Assembly (NCBI GenBank): GCA_903903635.1
Contig: CAIUZK010000236.1
Coordinates: forward strand, 1 to 62,431
Length of the DNA stretch: 62,431 nucleotides
Origin: an uncultured Bacteroidota bacterium
Lineage (GTDB): Bacteria; Bacteroidota; Bacteroidia; Chitinophagales; Chitinophagaceae
Reading direction: 5' to 3'
Within the stretch, counting starts at the first letter, position 1, and every line of letters starts with the position of its first letter. Positions 18,401 through 24,580 of the stretch are shown here, one piece after another. Below the pieces are notes generated by a model. It ran no database searches. It saw only the letters and a list, made by a program, of their open reading frames with translations, and had not been told where the DNA came from. The position numbers and the translations under genes were made by a program.

Positions 18401-18628
18401 ATTCCCTGGAACATAACTGGTAACGGGCACACCACCACTTAACAATTGAACACTAACTATGATACCTGCAGTAGCTGATGATGAGTGACAACCAACAGAC
18501 CCGCAACCTATAGGACCCGTTGCTCCGGTTCGCTCATAACCAGATAGGCCAGGTCCAGCGGAATAACTTGATAAGGTTACATAGAGCAACAGACCGAATA
18601 AGGGTAGAAGGAGTAATTTCTTTTTCAT
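12425..18628 (-). CDS. giant T9SS-secreted adhesin-like protein with about 24 Ig-like repeats
   Basis: A 2067-residue protein. A signal peptide (about 1-24) is followed by a choice-of-anchor V / reeler-like domain (to about residue 200) that starts with a CGSVGCH motif. Then come about 24 tandem repeats of 70-80 residues that look like bacterial Ig-like (Big_2) domains. Each opens I[ST]G...VC.G.TTTLTD and contains GTWSS, IAT[IV]G, G[IV]V[TS]G and usually a second Cys before TVNP, so each could hold one disulphide. The last 75 or so residues (VYPNPSSGQF, then TDMLGKVV and GNYLLKVSS, ending VIW) are a type A T9SS sorting domain. This predicts export through the type IX system and surface attachment, probably for adhesion or gliding. 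No catalytic domain is visible. The gene is monocistronic. Confidence 0.92.
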   Translation of the reverse strand: MKKKLLLLPLFGLLLYVTLSSYSAGPGLSGYERTGATGPIGCGSVGCHSSSATAGIIVSVQLLSGGVPVTSYVPGNSYSLKITGTNTGSTTLSRYGFQMTAVKLSGAGTGSAISTGTYGSVPGGTHIATIGSVSDFEQYGLSIAATTGTGGTGSTYVQTIPWTAPSAGTGSVVIYGVVNAVNANGGADAGDLWNTASPVTICEQVSPITGTLSVCVGTTTTLISLTTGGTWSSLSTGIATVGATTGIVTGAGSGTATINYTTSCGTVSAVVTVNPAPAPITGLPVMCTGGTYTLNDASLGGTWSSVSPSIATVGTSGIVTGISTSGGTSIISYSLPVTGCSATIIATVNPAPSAISGTTTLCQGATTTLTDGLAGGTWTSSLPGVATIGTSSGLVTAVVTGSTLPATTVITYTSSAGCSTSTTITVNPLPGAISGTATVCSGSATNLTDGGGGTWTSGSPSVATVVAGTGVVTGVAPAGGTSVITYALPVTGCSTTKVVTVNPAPGAITGTFEFCYGATSTLTDAGGGTWTSGSPGIATVGSSSGTVSGVATGGGTSIITYALPVTGCQTTATVTVDPAPAAISGGLSLCVGTTTPLSDAGGGTWNSSLPSVASIDGAGIVSGLSAGTSTITYTLPVTGCYTTAIVTVNSTPFVSPITGPSSVCVGSAITLIDLTPGGFWSPGSTGIVILGTSGTVTGSSAGVVTITYTIASGIGCFNTATTTITVNALPPAIGGPNHVCVGSGITLTESVSGTWSSNLPGIATVSSPGASSSLAGVSAGTANITYTAPVTGCTVTTPITVNPLPSPITGPATVCVGSTTSLTGLPAGGTWSSSNGNASVIPLTGVVTGVTAGGSNITYTLSTGCITVRTVTISPLPALISGPTQVCEGSAITLSDAGGGTWSSSNANATVGTATGVVTGVSSGTSVITYMLSTGCIRTTTITINPLPSAITGTASVCMGQTTALADVTPGGTWTSGSTLIATIGSSTGLVSGITAGISNITYALTATGCKVVVPVTVNVLAAIGGLSSLCTGTSTTLTDGAPGGTWTSSLTSVATINATTGLLSAVSAGSTVISYTLPSGCMATTTVNVISAPAAISGPPTVCTGNTITLTDAGGGTWSSSAPSIATIGATTGVVNGVTVGVATITYSLGTGCTVTKQITVNASPSSITGTAIVCESAVTTLSDFGGGIWSSGSPNATVSVSGVVTGITAGTAAIAYTFGSGCAATRVVTINPLPAAISGTLSVCLGATTTLTDATSGGTWSSSLPGIASIGATTGIATGVAIGTASIRYTLTATGCSVASLFTVNANPSAITGASSVCAGANTTLTDAGSGTWTSSNGNATVGSTTGVVTGATAGVSVITFTLTTGCFASKSITVNPLPLAIGGTATVCFGQTTTLTDATTGGTWSSASTGVATIGLTTGIASGVSAGNSTISYTLSATGCARTIVITVNPLPAPVSGTTAICMGGSSTLTDGGGGTWTSSLPAIATIGSSSGLVTSVSAGTTTITYALSTGCFRTAVVTINPLPSAISGTDSVCVGSTTTLTDAGGGSWLSSSPLTATVGTSSGIVTGMGAGTATITYTLPTGCTTSVVVTVLPVPSPITGTASVCAGSATTLSDGTSGGSWSSSAPAIATIGTSGVVSGLVAGTTNIAYTIGSGCAAHVVFTVNPMPTPISGVSHVCPLVDDTLTDAGGGTWSISNTSLATIGSSSGIVSYVSPGLDTVSYTLSAGCNVSMIITVNTLPFTGTISGPLSVCADSSITLTDPASGGIWSSGTPSLATAGSTGIITGVSAGMDTIYYSLTNICGTAAASRVITVNPLPVPGTIASPAHICLGASIVLTDTATGGTWSSSNTAAATIGSSTGAVTTVAAGVTNFVYTVTNGCGTLSASVTDTILALTVAGTIAGTDSVCQGDTVRLSNTVSGGTWTVVSGNATVDASGVVTGVTSGIDTVIYTVTGVCDTATTKMAIKVRSTAACHESVQPVGYNEGEFSVYPNPSSGQFIVELPAIGTGSVITVTDMLGKVVAQKVVTEAGATKVIISLSNATPGNYLLKVSSAGRVYRDKLVIW
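12715..18015 (-). repeat. tandem Ig-like repeat array inside the giant gene
   Basis: About 24 in-frame units of roughly 210-235 bp encode the Ig-like domains. Units differ clearly from one another, so the array is old and not a recent slippage product, although neighbouring units share short identical runs. Boundaries are approximate and were set from the recurring ISG...C.G start. Confidence 0.8.
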
Positions 18629-18897
18629 TTTTATTTGTTTTTATCTGGCAAATGTTGAAAATCAACCTGGGTTATTTGCATCTGAATTAATCTTCATAAT
18701 AAACATAAGAAATATTACTCAATATATACACAAGCCCTATACAAATCTATGAGTGTTTTTTCATAAATAAAAGAGATATTGGATAAAAAGAGCTAAATAT
18801 CCAATAAATAAAAAAACCGATAGATGAAACGGATTTGATTCAGGCACTGAAAATACAGGAGACTGGCGGGAGTCTGGGATAAGTAACCGAACAATCT
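18629..18897. other. non-coding stretch upstream of the giant gene
   Basis: No gene is seen. It contains a 9-bp inverted repeat TATTGGATA / TATCCAATA (18777-18806, 12-base loop) that could end - strand transcription from the XRE operon. The promoter of the giant gene presumably lies near 18630-18700, but no convincing TAnnTTTG was found. Confidence 0.4.
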
Positions 18898-19086
18898 TTA
18901 GTGGTTTATCCAATCATCAAAATAGCCCACCATTTGGTAGCGGTATACGATATTCCGGGGTTTAATAAAGTTGATGCAGTAAAAGCTGAAACTAAAATAA
19001 TTTACATCATGCTTATAATCTAAGGAACGATGAAACGGGCATATTTGCCCCTGTATCGGTAAATCAGCATTAGTGAAAGTTAAACT
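18898..19086 (-). pseudogene. probable remnant of a Y_Y_Y-domain sensor
   Basis: A short - strand frame ends in YRYQMVGYFDDWINH, preceded by YFSFSFYCINFIKP. This closely follows the Y_Y_Y (triple tyrosine) pattern found just before the membrane segment in Bacteroidota hybrid or LuxR-linked sensors (SF.F..INF..P....YRY...G.D..W). Neither the propeller upstream nor the kinase part downstream is present, and a repeat tract begins a few bases upstream at 19091. It is best read as a decayed fragment. The response-regulator remnant at 20418-20786 could be its former partner. Confidence 0.4.
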
Positions 19087-19090
19087 TAAC

Positions 19091-19180
19091 AACATTACCA
19101 CATTACCCACATTAGCGCACTGTCGCATTACCACATTGTTGCATTACTCACATTAACGCATTAACCGCATTACCGCACTA
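19091..19180. repeat. degenerate CATTA-rich short tandem repeat
   Basis: About ten imperfect units of 8-9 bases built on CATTA(C/A/G)(C/G)C, such as ACATTACC, GCATTACC and CATTAACG, run between the sensor remnant and the XRE stop codon. Units vary in the bases joining each CATTA core. No encoded product is evident. Confidence 0.7.
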
Positions 19181-19181
19181 A

Positions 19182-19382
19182 TTAATCTCCTTCCTCCAGT
19201 TCAAATATATCATTGACCTGCTTGCCAAAAAGACGTGCGATTTTCAATGCAAGAACTGTTGATGGTACATATTTGGCAGCCTCAATAGCATTAATCGTTT
19301 GCCGGGTTACATCCACTTTTTCCGCCAGTTCTCCCTGGGTAATATTTTTTATGGCTCGCTCTATCCTTATTGTATTCTTCAT
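19182..19382 (-). CDS. small XRE-family helix-turn-helix regulator
   Basis: A 66-residue protein that is almost only a helix-turn-helix domain: RIERAIKNITQGELAEKVDV, then TRQTINAIEA as the recognition helix and KYVPSTVLALKIARLFG. It belongs to the compact YozG-like XRE group that usually accompanies small membrane-protein genes. The start ATG overlaps the stop of the upstream membrane gene by 4 bases, so it is the last gene of a three-gene operon. It probably represses this operon. No operator was identified. Confidence 0.88.
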   Translation of the reverse strand: MKNTIRIERAIKNITQGELAEKVDVTRQTINAIEAAKYVPSTVLALKIARLFGKQVNDIFELEEGD

Positions 19383-19861
19383 AATGTATCAGATTTAGTG
19401 AGCCTTGGTTTAATATGCATCTGATAAATAAATACCAATATGTAAATGACCAGAATACTGTAAATGCTGCACTGCAATATATACACATAAGCAAACCCAT
19501 AAATAAATATACTGGCAACGGCAACCAACAGCAGATTAAGGTATAAGCTTATTTGCAGCGCTTTCAGCCTTTTCAAACTTACATATTCATCCTCTATTTT
19601 TTCTCTCGTGAATGCTATCATAAACAAACTGACCAGGGTAACAAGAATGGATAGTTCCCCGTTGAAGTCAGTTGAAAAATCCTTTTCAAATAAATAAGAG
19701 GCCGGTCCCATTCGATTGCTGCCAATATTGGAATCATATTTTAAAAATGGAAAGACCCTATTGTCAAAAACATAAAATGCCAGGAGCCATGCCAATCCAA
19801 GAGGAAATAATACACAACCAATTGGCCGGCAGATGCGGGGTAACAAAAGCGATTTTTTCAT
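19379..19861 (-). CDS. four-helix membrane protein (paralogue 1), partner of the XRE regulator
   Basis: A 160-residue integral membrane protein. Predicted helices lie near residues 11-31, 70-86, 104-122 and 126-146. The loop KIEDEYVSLKRLKALQI after helix 2 is nearly the same as in the gene just upstream (KIEDEYTSAIRLRSLQI), as are the LLPRICR N-terminus and a YIL..YNL/YIKPR-like C-terminus, so the two are tandem duplicates. It overlaps its neighbours by 4 bases on both sides. Similar membrane proteins paired with small XRE regulators are common in Firmicutes and Bacteroidota, with no established function. Confidence 0.8.
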   Translation of the reverse strand: MKKSLLLPRICRPIGCVLFPLGLAWLLAFYVFDNRVFPFLKYDSNIGSNRMGPASYLFEKDFSTDFNGELSILVTLVSLFMIAFTREKIEDEYVSLKRLKALQISLYLNLLLVAVASIFIYGFAYVYILQCSIYSILVIYILVFIYQMHIKPRLTKSDTL

Positions 19862-20319
19862 ATAGCTGCCAGTTTAGAAAAGCGTGGTTTGATATAAAGA
19901 TTATAATTCAAAACAAGAATGAAAATAATAAGTATAGTAACCATATTGTAAAAGAGCACCGCAAGGAAATCGCCATTGTACAAACCAAATGTAAGTAGTA
20001 TCACAAGTGCGTAGTTGACATATATCCCTATCTGCAATGACCGCAAACGGATAGCGCTTGTATACTCATCTTCTATCTTCAATCTTGAAAACGCAATCAT
20101 AAACAAAGAAATAATTACACCACTCAATGCCACTTCATCAGATAGATTATTATTCCCGTTTAAAAAACCACCCAGGCCCTCCGGCTGGTGCATATGAGTA
20201 GCCAAAAATGGAAAGAGGAAGTTATAATTGTAAACAGCAATGAACAATGTAATGAACAGGGGCAACATAATCAGGCCCGCAATGCGGCAATAACGAGGCA
20301 ACAAAAGTTTGTTTTTCAT
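19858..20319 (-). CDS. four-helix membrane protein (paralogue 2), first gene of the XRE operon
   Basis: A 153-residue integral membrane protein and paralogue of the next gene. It starts MKNKLLLPRYCRIAGLIMLP, has the conserved FSRLKIEDEYTSAIRLRSLQIG cytoplasmic loop in the middle, and ends in a hydrophobic helix followed by NLYIKPRFSK. The long external loop between helices 1 and 2 (about residues 30-60) differs most between the copies. It starts the operon, and the region upstream holds a pseudogene on the other strand. No transport motif or catalytic residues are apparent. Confidence 0.8.
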   Translation of the reverse strand: MKNKLLLPRYCRIAGLIMLPLFITLFIAVYNYNFLFPFLATHMHQPEGLGGFLNGNNNLSDEVALSGVIISLFMIAFSRLKIEDEYTSAIRLRSLQIGIYVNYALVILLTFGLYNGDFLAVLFYNMVTILIIFILVLNYNLYIKPRFSKLAAI

Positions 20320-20417
20320 GTCAGTAATTTTTTACCAAAAGTAAAGTATTTTTTACATTTTGTATCATTATTCTTACTTTTTAGATTTTTTTAACGATTT
20401 GCCTCTTTCATAAATAA

Positions 20418-20786
20418 AGAGCAATTCGTCATCGTTCCTTATTGAAAAACTGCACATTTCATGAATTACATCAAGCTATAACTACCATTTACAATAAAGG
20501 GCATTATTAGTCCACTGTTGCTACTGAAAAATCATTTGCTGCCATAAAAAATAATCACATTACATCGCTTACCGAAAAAGAGATCCGGTTTCCCGAATTA
20601 TGCTGCACAGACCAGTCTTTCGAAAAATTTGCAGAAATAATGCATATAGGTATTCGCACTGCTCAGGACTACCAAAAACACTTAGGCCAAAAGCTGAACA
20701 GACACAGCAGGGCCGAACTGATGTTATTTGCGGTCTCGTCCGGTCTTGTGCCGTTGAATGTTCAATACCACACCGATGAAGTTTAA
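20418..20786 (+). pseudogene. LuxR-type response regulator remnant
   Basis: Reading from 20418, a frame gives SLLKNCTFHELHQAITTIYNKGHY, the end of a receiver domain (after the conserved K.. LLK) and linker. A TAG stop (20508-20510) falls where family members have Tyr or Ser. The same frame continues with a full LuxR/NarL helix-turn-helix (SLTEKEIRFPELCCT, FAEIMHIGIRTAQDYQKHLGQKL, SRAELMLFAVSSGLVP) to a TAA at 20784-20786. The first two thirds of the receiver domain is missing. No start codon can restore it, so it is a dead gene, probably the former partner of a Y_Y_Y sensor. Confidence 0.75.
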
Positions 20787-20940
20787 ACTCATAAAAAAAA
20801 CCGTAGTAATTAAAATCCAGATAGGTGTGTTTTCTTACTGATTAACCAATCTTCCAATTTTAATAAATAGTATCAATATCATATCACGGGAGTATTGTGT
20901 AATTTTATACCTTCGATTTTGCTGTCTCAGTTAATAAGCT

Positions 20941-22599
20941 ATGCTCCAAAAATTAATCATTAATAATTACGCAATAATAGACCACCTGGTAATAGAACCG
21001 GATGCACATTTGAATACCGTAACGGGAGAAACAGGGGCCGGTAAAAGCATCATACTGGGCGCACTTTCCCTGATTTTGGGTGAGCGTGCCGATACATCGG
21101 TGCTTATAAATAAAAATGAGAAATCGGTAATAGAGGGCTATTTTGATGTGAGTAAAAATGAGGTATTCAAAAAAGCACTGACCGATGCCGAACTGGACTA
21201 TGATACCCAGTGTATCATAAGGCGGGAAATAGCCGCCAATGGAAAATCAAGGGCATTTATCAATGATACGCCCGTTACCCTGAATGTACTGAATAAACTC
21301 ACCTCATTGCTTGTGGATTTGCACCAGCAATTCGGGCACCTGGCGCTGGAGGATGACAGCTTCCAGATGGAGGCGCTCGACGCCATAGGCAATACCACAG
21401 GGGCTGCCGAGCAATACAGGGAACTTTATTACAAACACAAATCGATAAAACAAAAACTGGCTGACAACAGGGAAAGGCAATCGCTGTGGCAAAAAGAGTC
21501 GGACTATAAACAATACCTGCTGGATGAGCTGATCAATGCCGCTTTTAAACCAGAGGAGATTGAACTGGCAGAACAGCAGTTGAAACAGATGAGCCATGCT
21601 GAGCGCATACTCAATGTTTTGCAGTCTGGAAGAAACATGCTGGAGAGCGGCGACCAGCCGCTTGTAAATGAGCTGAAACGATTGAGCCAGCAGTTGCAGG
21701 GGATTACGGAAGTTATGCCTGAAATAAAACCCTTGCAGGAACGGATCAATTCGGTATGGCTGGAATTGAAGGATATTGTGGATGAACTGGGAATTGAAGA
21801 AAGCAGAGTACTTCTGGACCCTTCGGTGATGGAAGAATTACAACAACGACTTGACCTGGGCTACAAGCTATTGAAAAAACATGGTGCAAAATCGACCATG
21901 GAATTGCAGGAATTGCAACAAAATCTGGAAGAAGAACTAAAGGCAACCTTAAACATCAATGAGGCAATAGAAAGGCTTGCAAAAGAAGAAGGGATAATAT
22001 ACAAAGAGCTGATTGAAACAGCGGCTGTACTTTCGGCACAGAGAAAGAAAATTGCGCCGGGATTTACCGATAAAATAAATGAACTGCTTACGCTGGTAGG
22101 CATGCCCAATGCGCGGTTTAAAGTGAGATTTGAAGATACAGCGCCAACAACGCATGGCACGGATAATGTGCAGTTTATGCTGGATGCCAATAAGAGTGGC
22201 CAGTTTCAGTCGCTGCAGAAAGCCGCATCGGGAGGTGAAATGAGCCGTATCATGCTTTGCATCAAATCGCTTACAGCTGAGGCCCTGCACATGCCCTCAC
22301 TGATTTTTGATGAAGTAGATACCGGCATATCGGGCGAAGCGGCCAGGCAGGTAGGGTTACTGCTCAGGGACCTTTCCCAATTCCACCAGGTAATCTGCAT
22401 CACCCATCAGCCACAGGTTGCGGCCAGAGGATCGAGACACTTTTATGTATATAAAGAGGAGGATAAAAACCAACGCCTCTCAACAAGAATAAAAGTACTT
22501 CAGAAGGACGACCGGATACTGGCTATTGCCCGTATGATAGGCGGGGAACAACCCAGCGTGGCTGCCATAAATAATGCAAAGGAACTGGTAGAGATATAG
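20941..22599 (+). CDS. recN: DNA repair protein RecN
   Basis: A 552-residue SMC-like ATPase involved in double-strand break repair. The Walker A GETGAGKS is at 29-36, followed by LILGERADTSVL and a REIAANGKSRAFIND strand. A long coiled-coil arm occupies about residues 150-370. The C-terminal half has the ABC signature SGGEMSRIML, Walker B SLIFDEVDTGISG and the switch His in ITHQPQVAARG. Length and order are typical. A TACCTTCG (20908-20915) upstream could be its -7 box. It is monocistronic, with no arginine-repressor neighbour as in Bacilli. Confidence 0.96.
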   Translation: MLQKLIINNYAIIDHLVIEPDAHLNTVTGETGAGKSIILGALSLILGERADTSVLINKNEKSVIEGYFDVSKNEVFKKALTDAELDYDTQCIIRREIAANGKSRAFINDTPVTLNVLNKLTSLLVDLHQQFGHLALEDDSFQMEALDAIGNTTGAAEQYRELYYKHKSIKQKLADNRERQSLWQKESDYKQYLLDELINAAFKPEEIELAEQQLKQMSHAERILNVLQSGRNMLESGDQPLVNELKRLSQQLQGITEVMPEIKPLQERINSVWLELKDIVDELGIEESRVLLDPSVMEELQQRLDLGYKLLKKHGAKSTMELQELQQNLEEELKATLNINEAIERLAKEEGIIYKELIETAAVLSAQRKKIAPGFTDKINELLTLVGMPNARFKVRFEDTAPTTHGTDNVQFMLDANKSGQFQSLQKAASGGEMSRIMLCIKSLTAEALHMPSLIFDEVDTGISGEAARQVGLLLRDLSQFHQVICITHQPQVAARGSRHFYVYKEEDKNQRLSTRIKVLQKDDRILAIARMIGGEQPSVAAINNAKELVEI

Positions 22600-22709
22600 A
22601 TTTCCAGGAGAACATAATAAGCCTATATACTTAATACTTAAAGAAGAGCTGCCTTGTTACCACCAGGCAGGATATTGATCCTTTGAGATTTTCTTTTAAC
22701 TCCGGGCTT

Positions 22710-22740
22710 TTTGGGGTTTTCTTAATCTTTTATTACTTTG
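22710..22740 (+). promoter_or_regulatory. candidate promoter TTTG-N19-TTACTTTG
   Basis: TTTG (22710-22713) and TTACTTTG (22733-22740) have the exact 19-base spacing of Bacteroidota sigma-ABfr-type promoters, with one mismatch in the -7 box. It lies 18 bases before the start of the glycosylasparaginase gene. Confidence 0.55.
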
Positions 22741-22758
22741 TTAGCCTAAACAATACCA

Positions 22759-23787
22759 ATGTCTGACCGAAGAAAATTCATCAAGCTTTCTATGCTTACC
22801 TCTGCTGCACTACTGGCAGGCAAAAAATTATTTGCCAATACGGCGCCGGATCCGGAATATAAATACCCTGTGGTAAAAGATGCTGCTGTGGTTGTATCTA
22901 CCTGGGATTTCGGGAAGGAAGCCAATGCGGCAGCATGGACCGTATTGGGAACCGGTGGCCGCGCACTGGATGCTGTGGAAAAAGGTGTAAAAGTGCCTGA
23001 AGCCGACCCCAACAACCAGTCGGTGGGCCTGGGCGGCAGGCCAGACCGGGACGGGAAAGTAACGCTGGATGCCTGCATCATGGATGAAAACAGCAAGTGC
23101 GGTTCGGTGGCAGCGCTGGAACATATTGTTCATGCCATATCGGTTGCCCGGCTGGTGATGGAGAAAACGCCTCATGTAATGATAGTAGGAGACGGGGCCT
23201 TGCAGTTTGCACTGGAAAACGGGTTTAAAAAAGAAAATCTGCTGACAGAGAAAAGTGAAAAGGAATGGAAAGAATGGCTTAAAACATCGCAATACAAACC
23301 GGTAAAAAATATTGAAAATGCCTTGCCGGGCGGGAAGAGCAACCATGATACCATAGGCATGGTAGCGATGGACAGTAACGGCAATATGAGCGGGGCCTGC
23401 ACCACAAGCGGTATGGCCTACAAGCTGCATGGCCGCGTGGGCGACTCGCCTATAATAGGCGCCGGGCTTTATGTAGATAATGAAGTAGGCGCGGCAACCA
23501 GCACGGGCGTTGGAGAAGAGGTAATTCGCATAGTTGGTTCGCACCTGGTTGTGGAGTTTATGCGGCAGGGCAATGACCCTGAAACCGCATGCCGAAAAGC
23601 AGTGGAACGCATCATAGCACGCAACCCTGCAGCGGCAAAGGAAGTGCAGGTAGGTTTCCTGGCACTGAACAAAAAGGGGCAATACGGAGCCTATGCACTA
23701 CAGGAAGGATTCTCTTATTCTGTAAAAAACGGGAAGGTTGAAGAAGTATACCAGGCCAAATCTGTATTCTCGTCTAAAAAGCAGTAA
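22759..23787 (+). CDS. N4-(beta-N-acetylglucosaminyl)-L-asparaginase (glycosylasparaginase)
   Basis: A 342-residue Ntn hydrolase that cleaves the GlcNAc-Asn bond of N-linked glycans. A twin-arginine-like signal (RRKFIK, then a hydrophobic stretch to about residue 26) suggests folded export by the Tat route. The precursor should self-cleave before Thr198 in NHDTIGMVA, giving alpha and beta chains. GRVGDSPIIGAGLYVDNE and the AATSTGVGEE loop are the usual substrate-pocket motifs. Length matches Flavobacterium-type enzymes. cutC follows 41 bases later on the same strand and may be co-transcribed. Confidence 0.93.
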   Translation: MSDRRKFIKLSMLTSAALLAGKKLFANTAPDPEYKYPVVKDAAVVVSTWDFGKEANAAAWTVLGTGGRALDAVEKGVKVPEADPNNQSVGLGGRPDRDGKVTLDACIMDENSKCGSVAALEHIVHAISVARLVMEKTPHVMIVGDGALQFALENGFKKENLLTEKSEKEWKEWLKTSQYKPVKNIENALPGGKSNHDTIGMVAMDSNGNMSGACTTSGMAYKLHGRVGDSPIIGAGLYVDNEVGAATSTGVGEEVIRIVGSHLVVEFMRQGNDPETACRKAVERIIARNPAAAKEVQVGFLALNKKGQYGAYALQEGFSYSVKNGKVEEVYQAKSVFSSKKQ

Positions 23788-23828
23788 TGCAGCCGGTGCA
23801 ATATTAAAAACCACTTAAAAACCATAGC

Positions 23829-24500
23829 ATGATCCTTGAAGTCTGCGCATTCAATATACAGTCGTGCTTTGTAGCCGAGGAGGCAGGAGCCGGAAGAATA
23901 GAATTGTGTGCCGACCCGCTGGAAGGTGGCACCACGCCCAGCTATGGACTTATAAAGTATGCACTCTCACATCTAAAGATCCCGGTCTTTCCGATGATAC
24001 GGCCACGTGGCGGCAACTTTATTTATGATGCCGCAGAGATTGAAATCATGAAAAAAGACATCCTTATGTGCCGTGAAATGGGCTGTCCGGGGATAGCAAC
24101 AGGAGTACAACTGCATGATGGAAATCTGGATAGCGATAATCTAAAAAGATTTGTAGAATGGGCCTACCCGATGGTGGTTACGTGCCACAAAGTTTTCGAT
24201 GGTACGCCAGATGCTTCGGAGGCGCTTGAAGTATTGATAAACGCGGGCTGTGCCAGGGTGCTGACCTCCGGCCTTCAGAAAACAGCCATGGAGGGTGCAA
24301 CAGTTTTAAAAAAATTAGTAGAACAGGCAGCAGGACGAATAATAATTATGCCAGGGGGAAGTGTACGGTCGACCAATATCAGGGAGTTGGCCGATGCCAC
24401 CGGTGCGGGTGAGTTTCACAGTTCGGGTATACTTTCGAGAGGTGTATTTAATGTTTCAGATCCCGGGGAAGTAAGGTCCATGGTGAATGCGTTGAAATAG
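23829..24500 (+). CDS. cutC: CutC family protein
   Basis: A 223-residue TIM-barrel protein of the CutC family, described as copper homeostasis proteins, though the biochemical role is unsettled. Seen: MILEVCAFNIQSCFVAEEAGAGRIELCADPLEGGTTPSYG at the N-terminus, then IPVFPMIRPRGGNF.Y, and the C-terminal RVLTSGLQKTAMEG and MPGGSVRSTNI segments with GEFHSSG. These are the most conserved parts of the family. It follows the glycosylasparaginase by 41 bases and ends at a strong bidirectional terminator. Confidence 0.93.
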   Translation: MILEVCAFNIQSCFVAEEAGAGRIELCADPLEGGTTPSYGLIKYALSHLKIPVFPMIRPRGGNFIYDAAEIEIMKKDILMCREMGCPGIATGVQLHDGNLDSDNLKRFVEWAYPMVVTCHKVFDGTPDASEALEVLINAGCARVLTSGLQKTAMEGATVLKKLVEQAAGRIIIMPGGSVRSTNIRELADATGAGEFHSSGILSRGVFNVSDPGEVRSMVNALK

Positions 24501-24529
24501 AAACCCTTAAGTGATGAATTATTGGAACT

Positions 24530-24559
24530 AAAAATGCCCTGTATAAACAGGGCATTTTT
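24530..24559. terminator. bidirectional terminator between cutC and mdh
   Basis: A perfect 12-bp inverted repeat AAAAATGCCCTG / CAGGGCATTTTT with a 6-base loop lies 29 bases after the cutC stop and 21 bases after the mdh stop. It serves both converging genes. Confidence 0.93.
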
Positions 24560-24580
24560 AGTTTATGAAAACAGTATTAT

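Noticed and set aside
12425-18628. Many long + strand frames opposite the giant gene
   Set aside because: They are antisense shadows of the repeat gene and recur once per repeat.
22646-22670. CTGCCT / AGGCAG hairpin after recN
   Set aside because: Six paired bases and no T-tract, so too weak to call a terminator.
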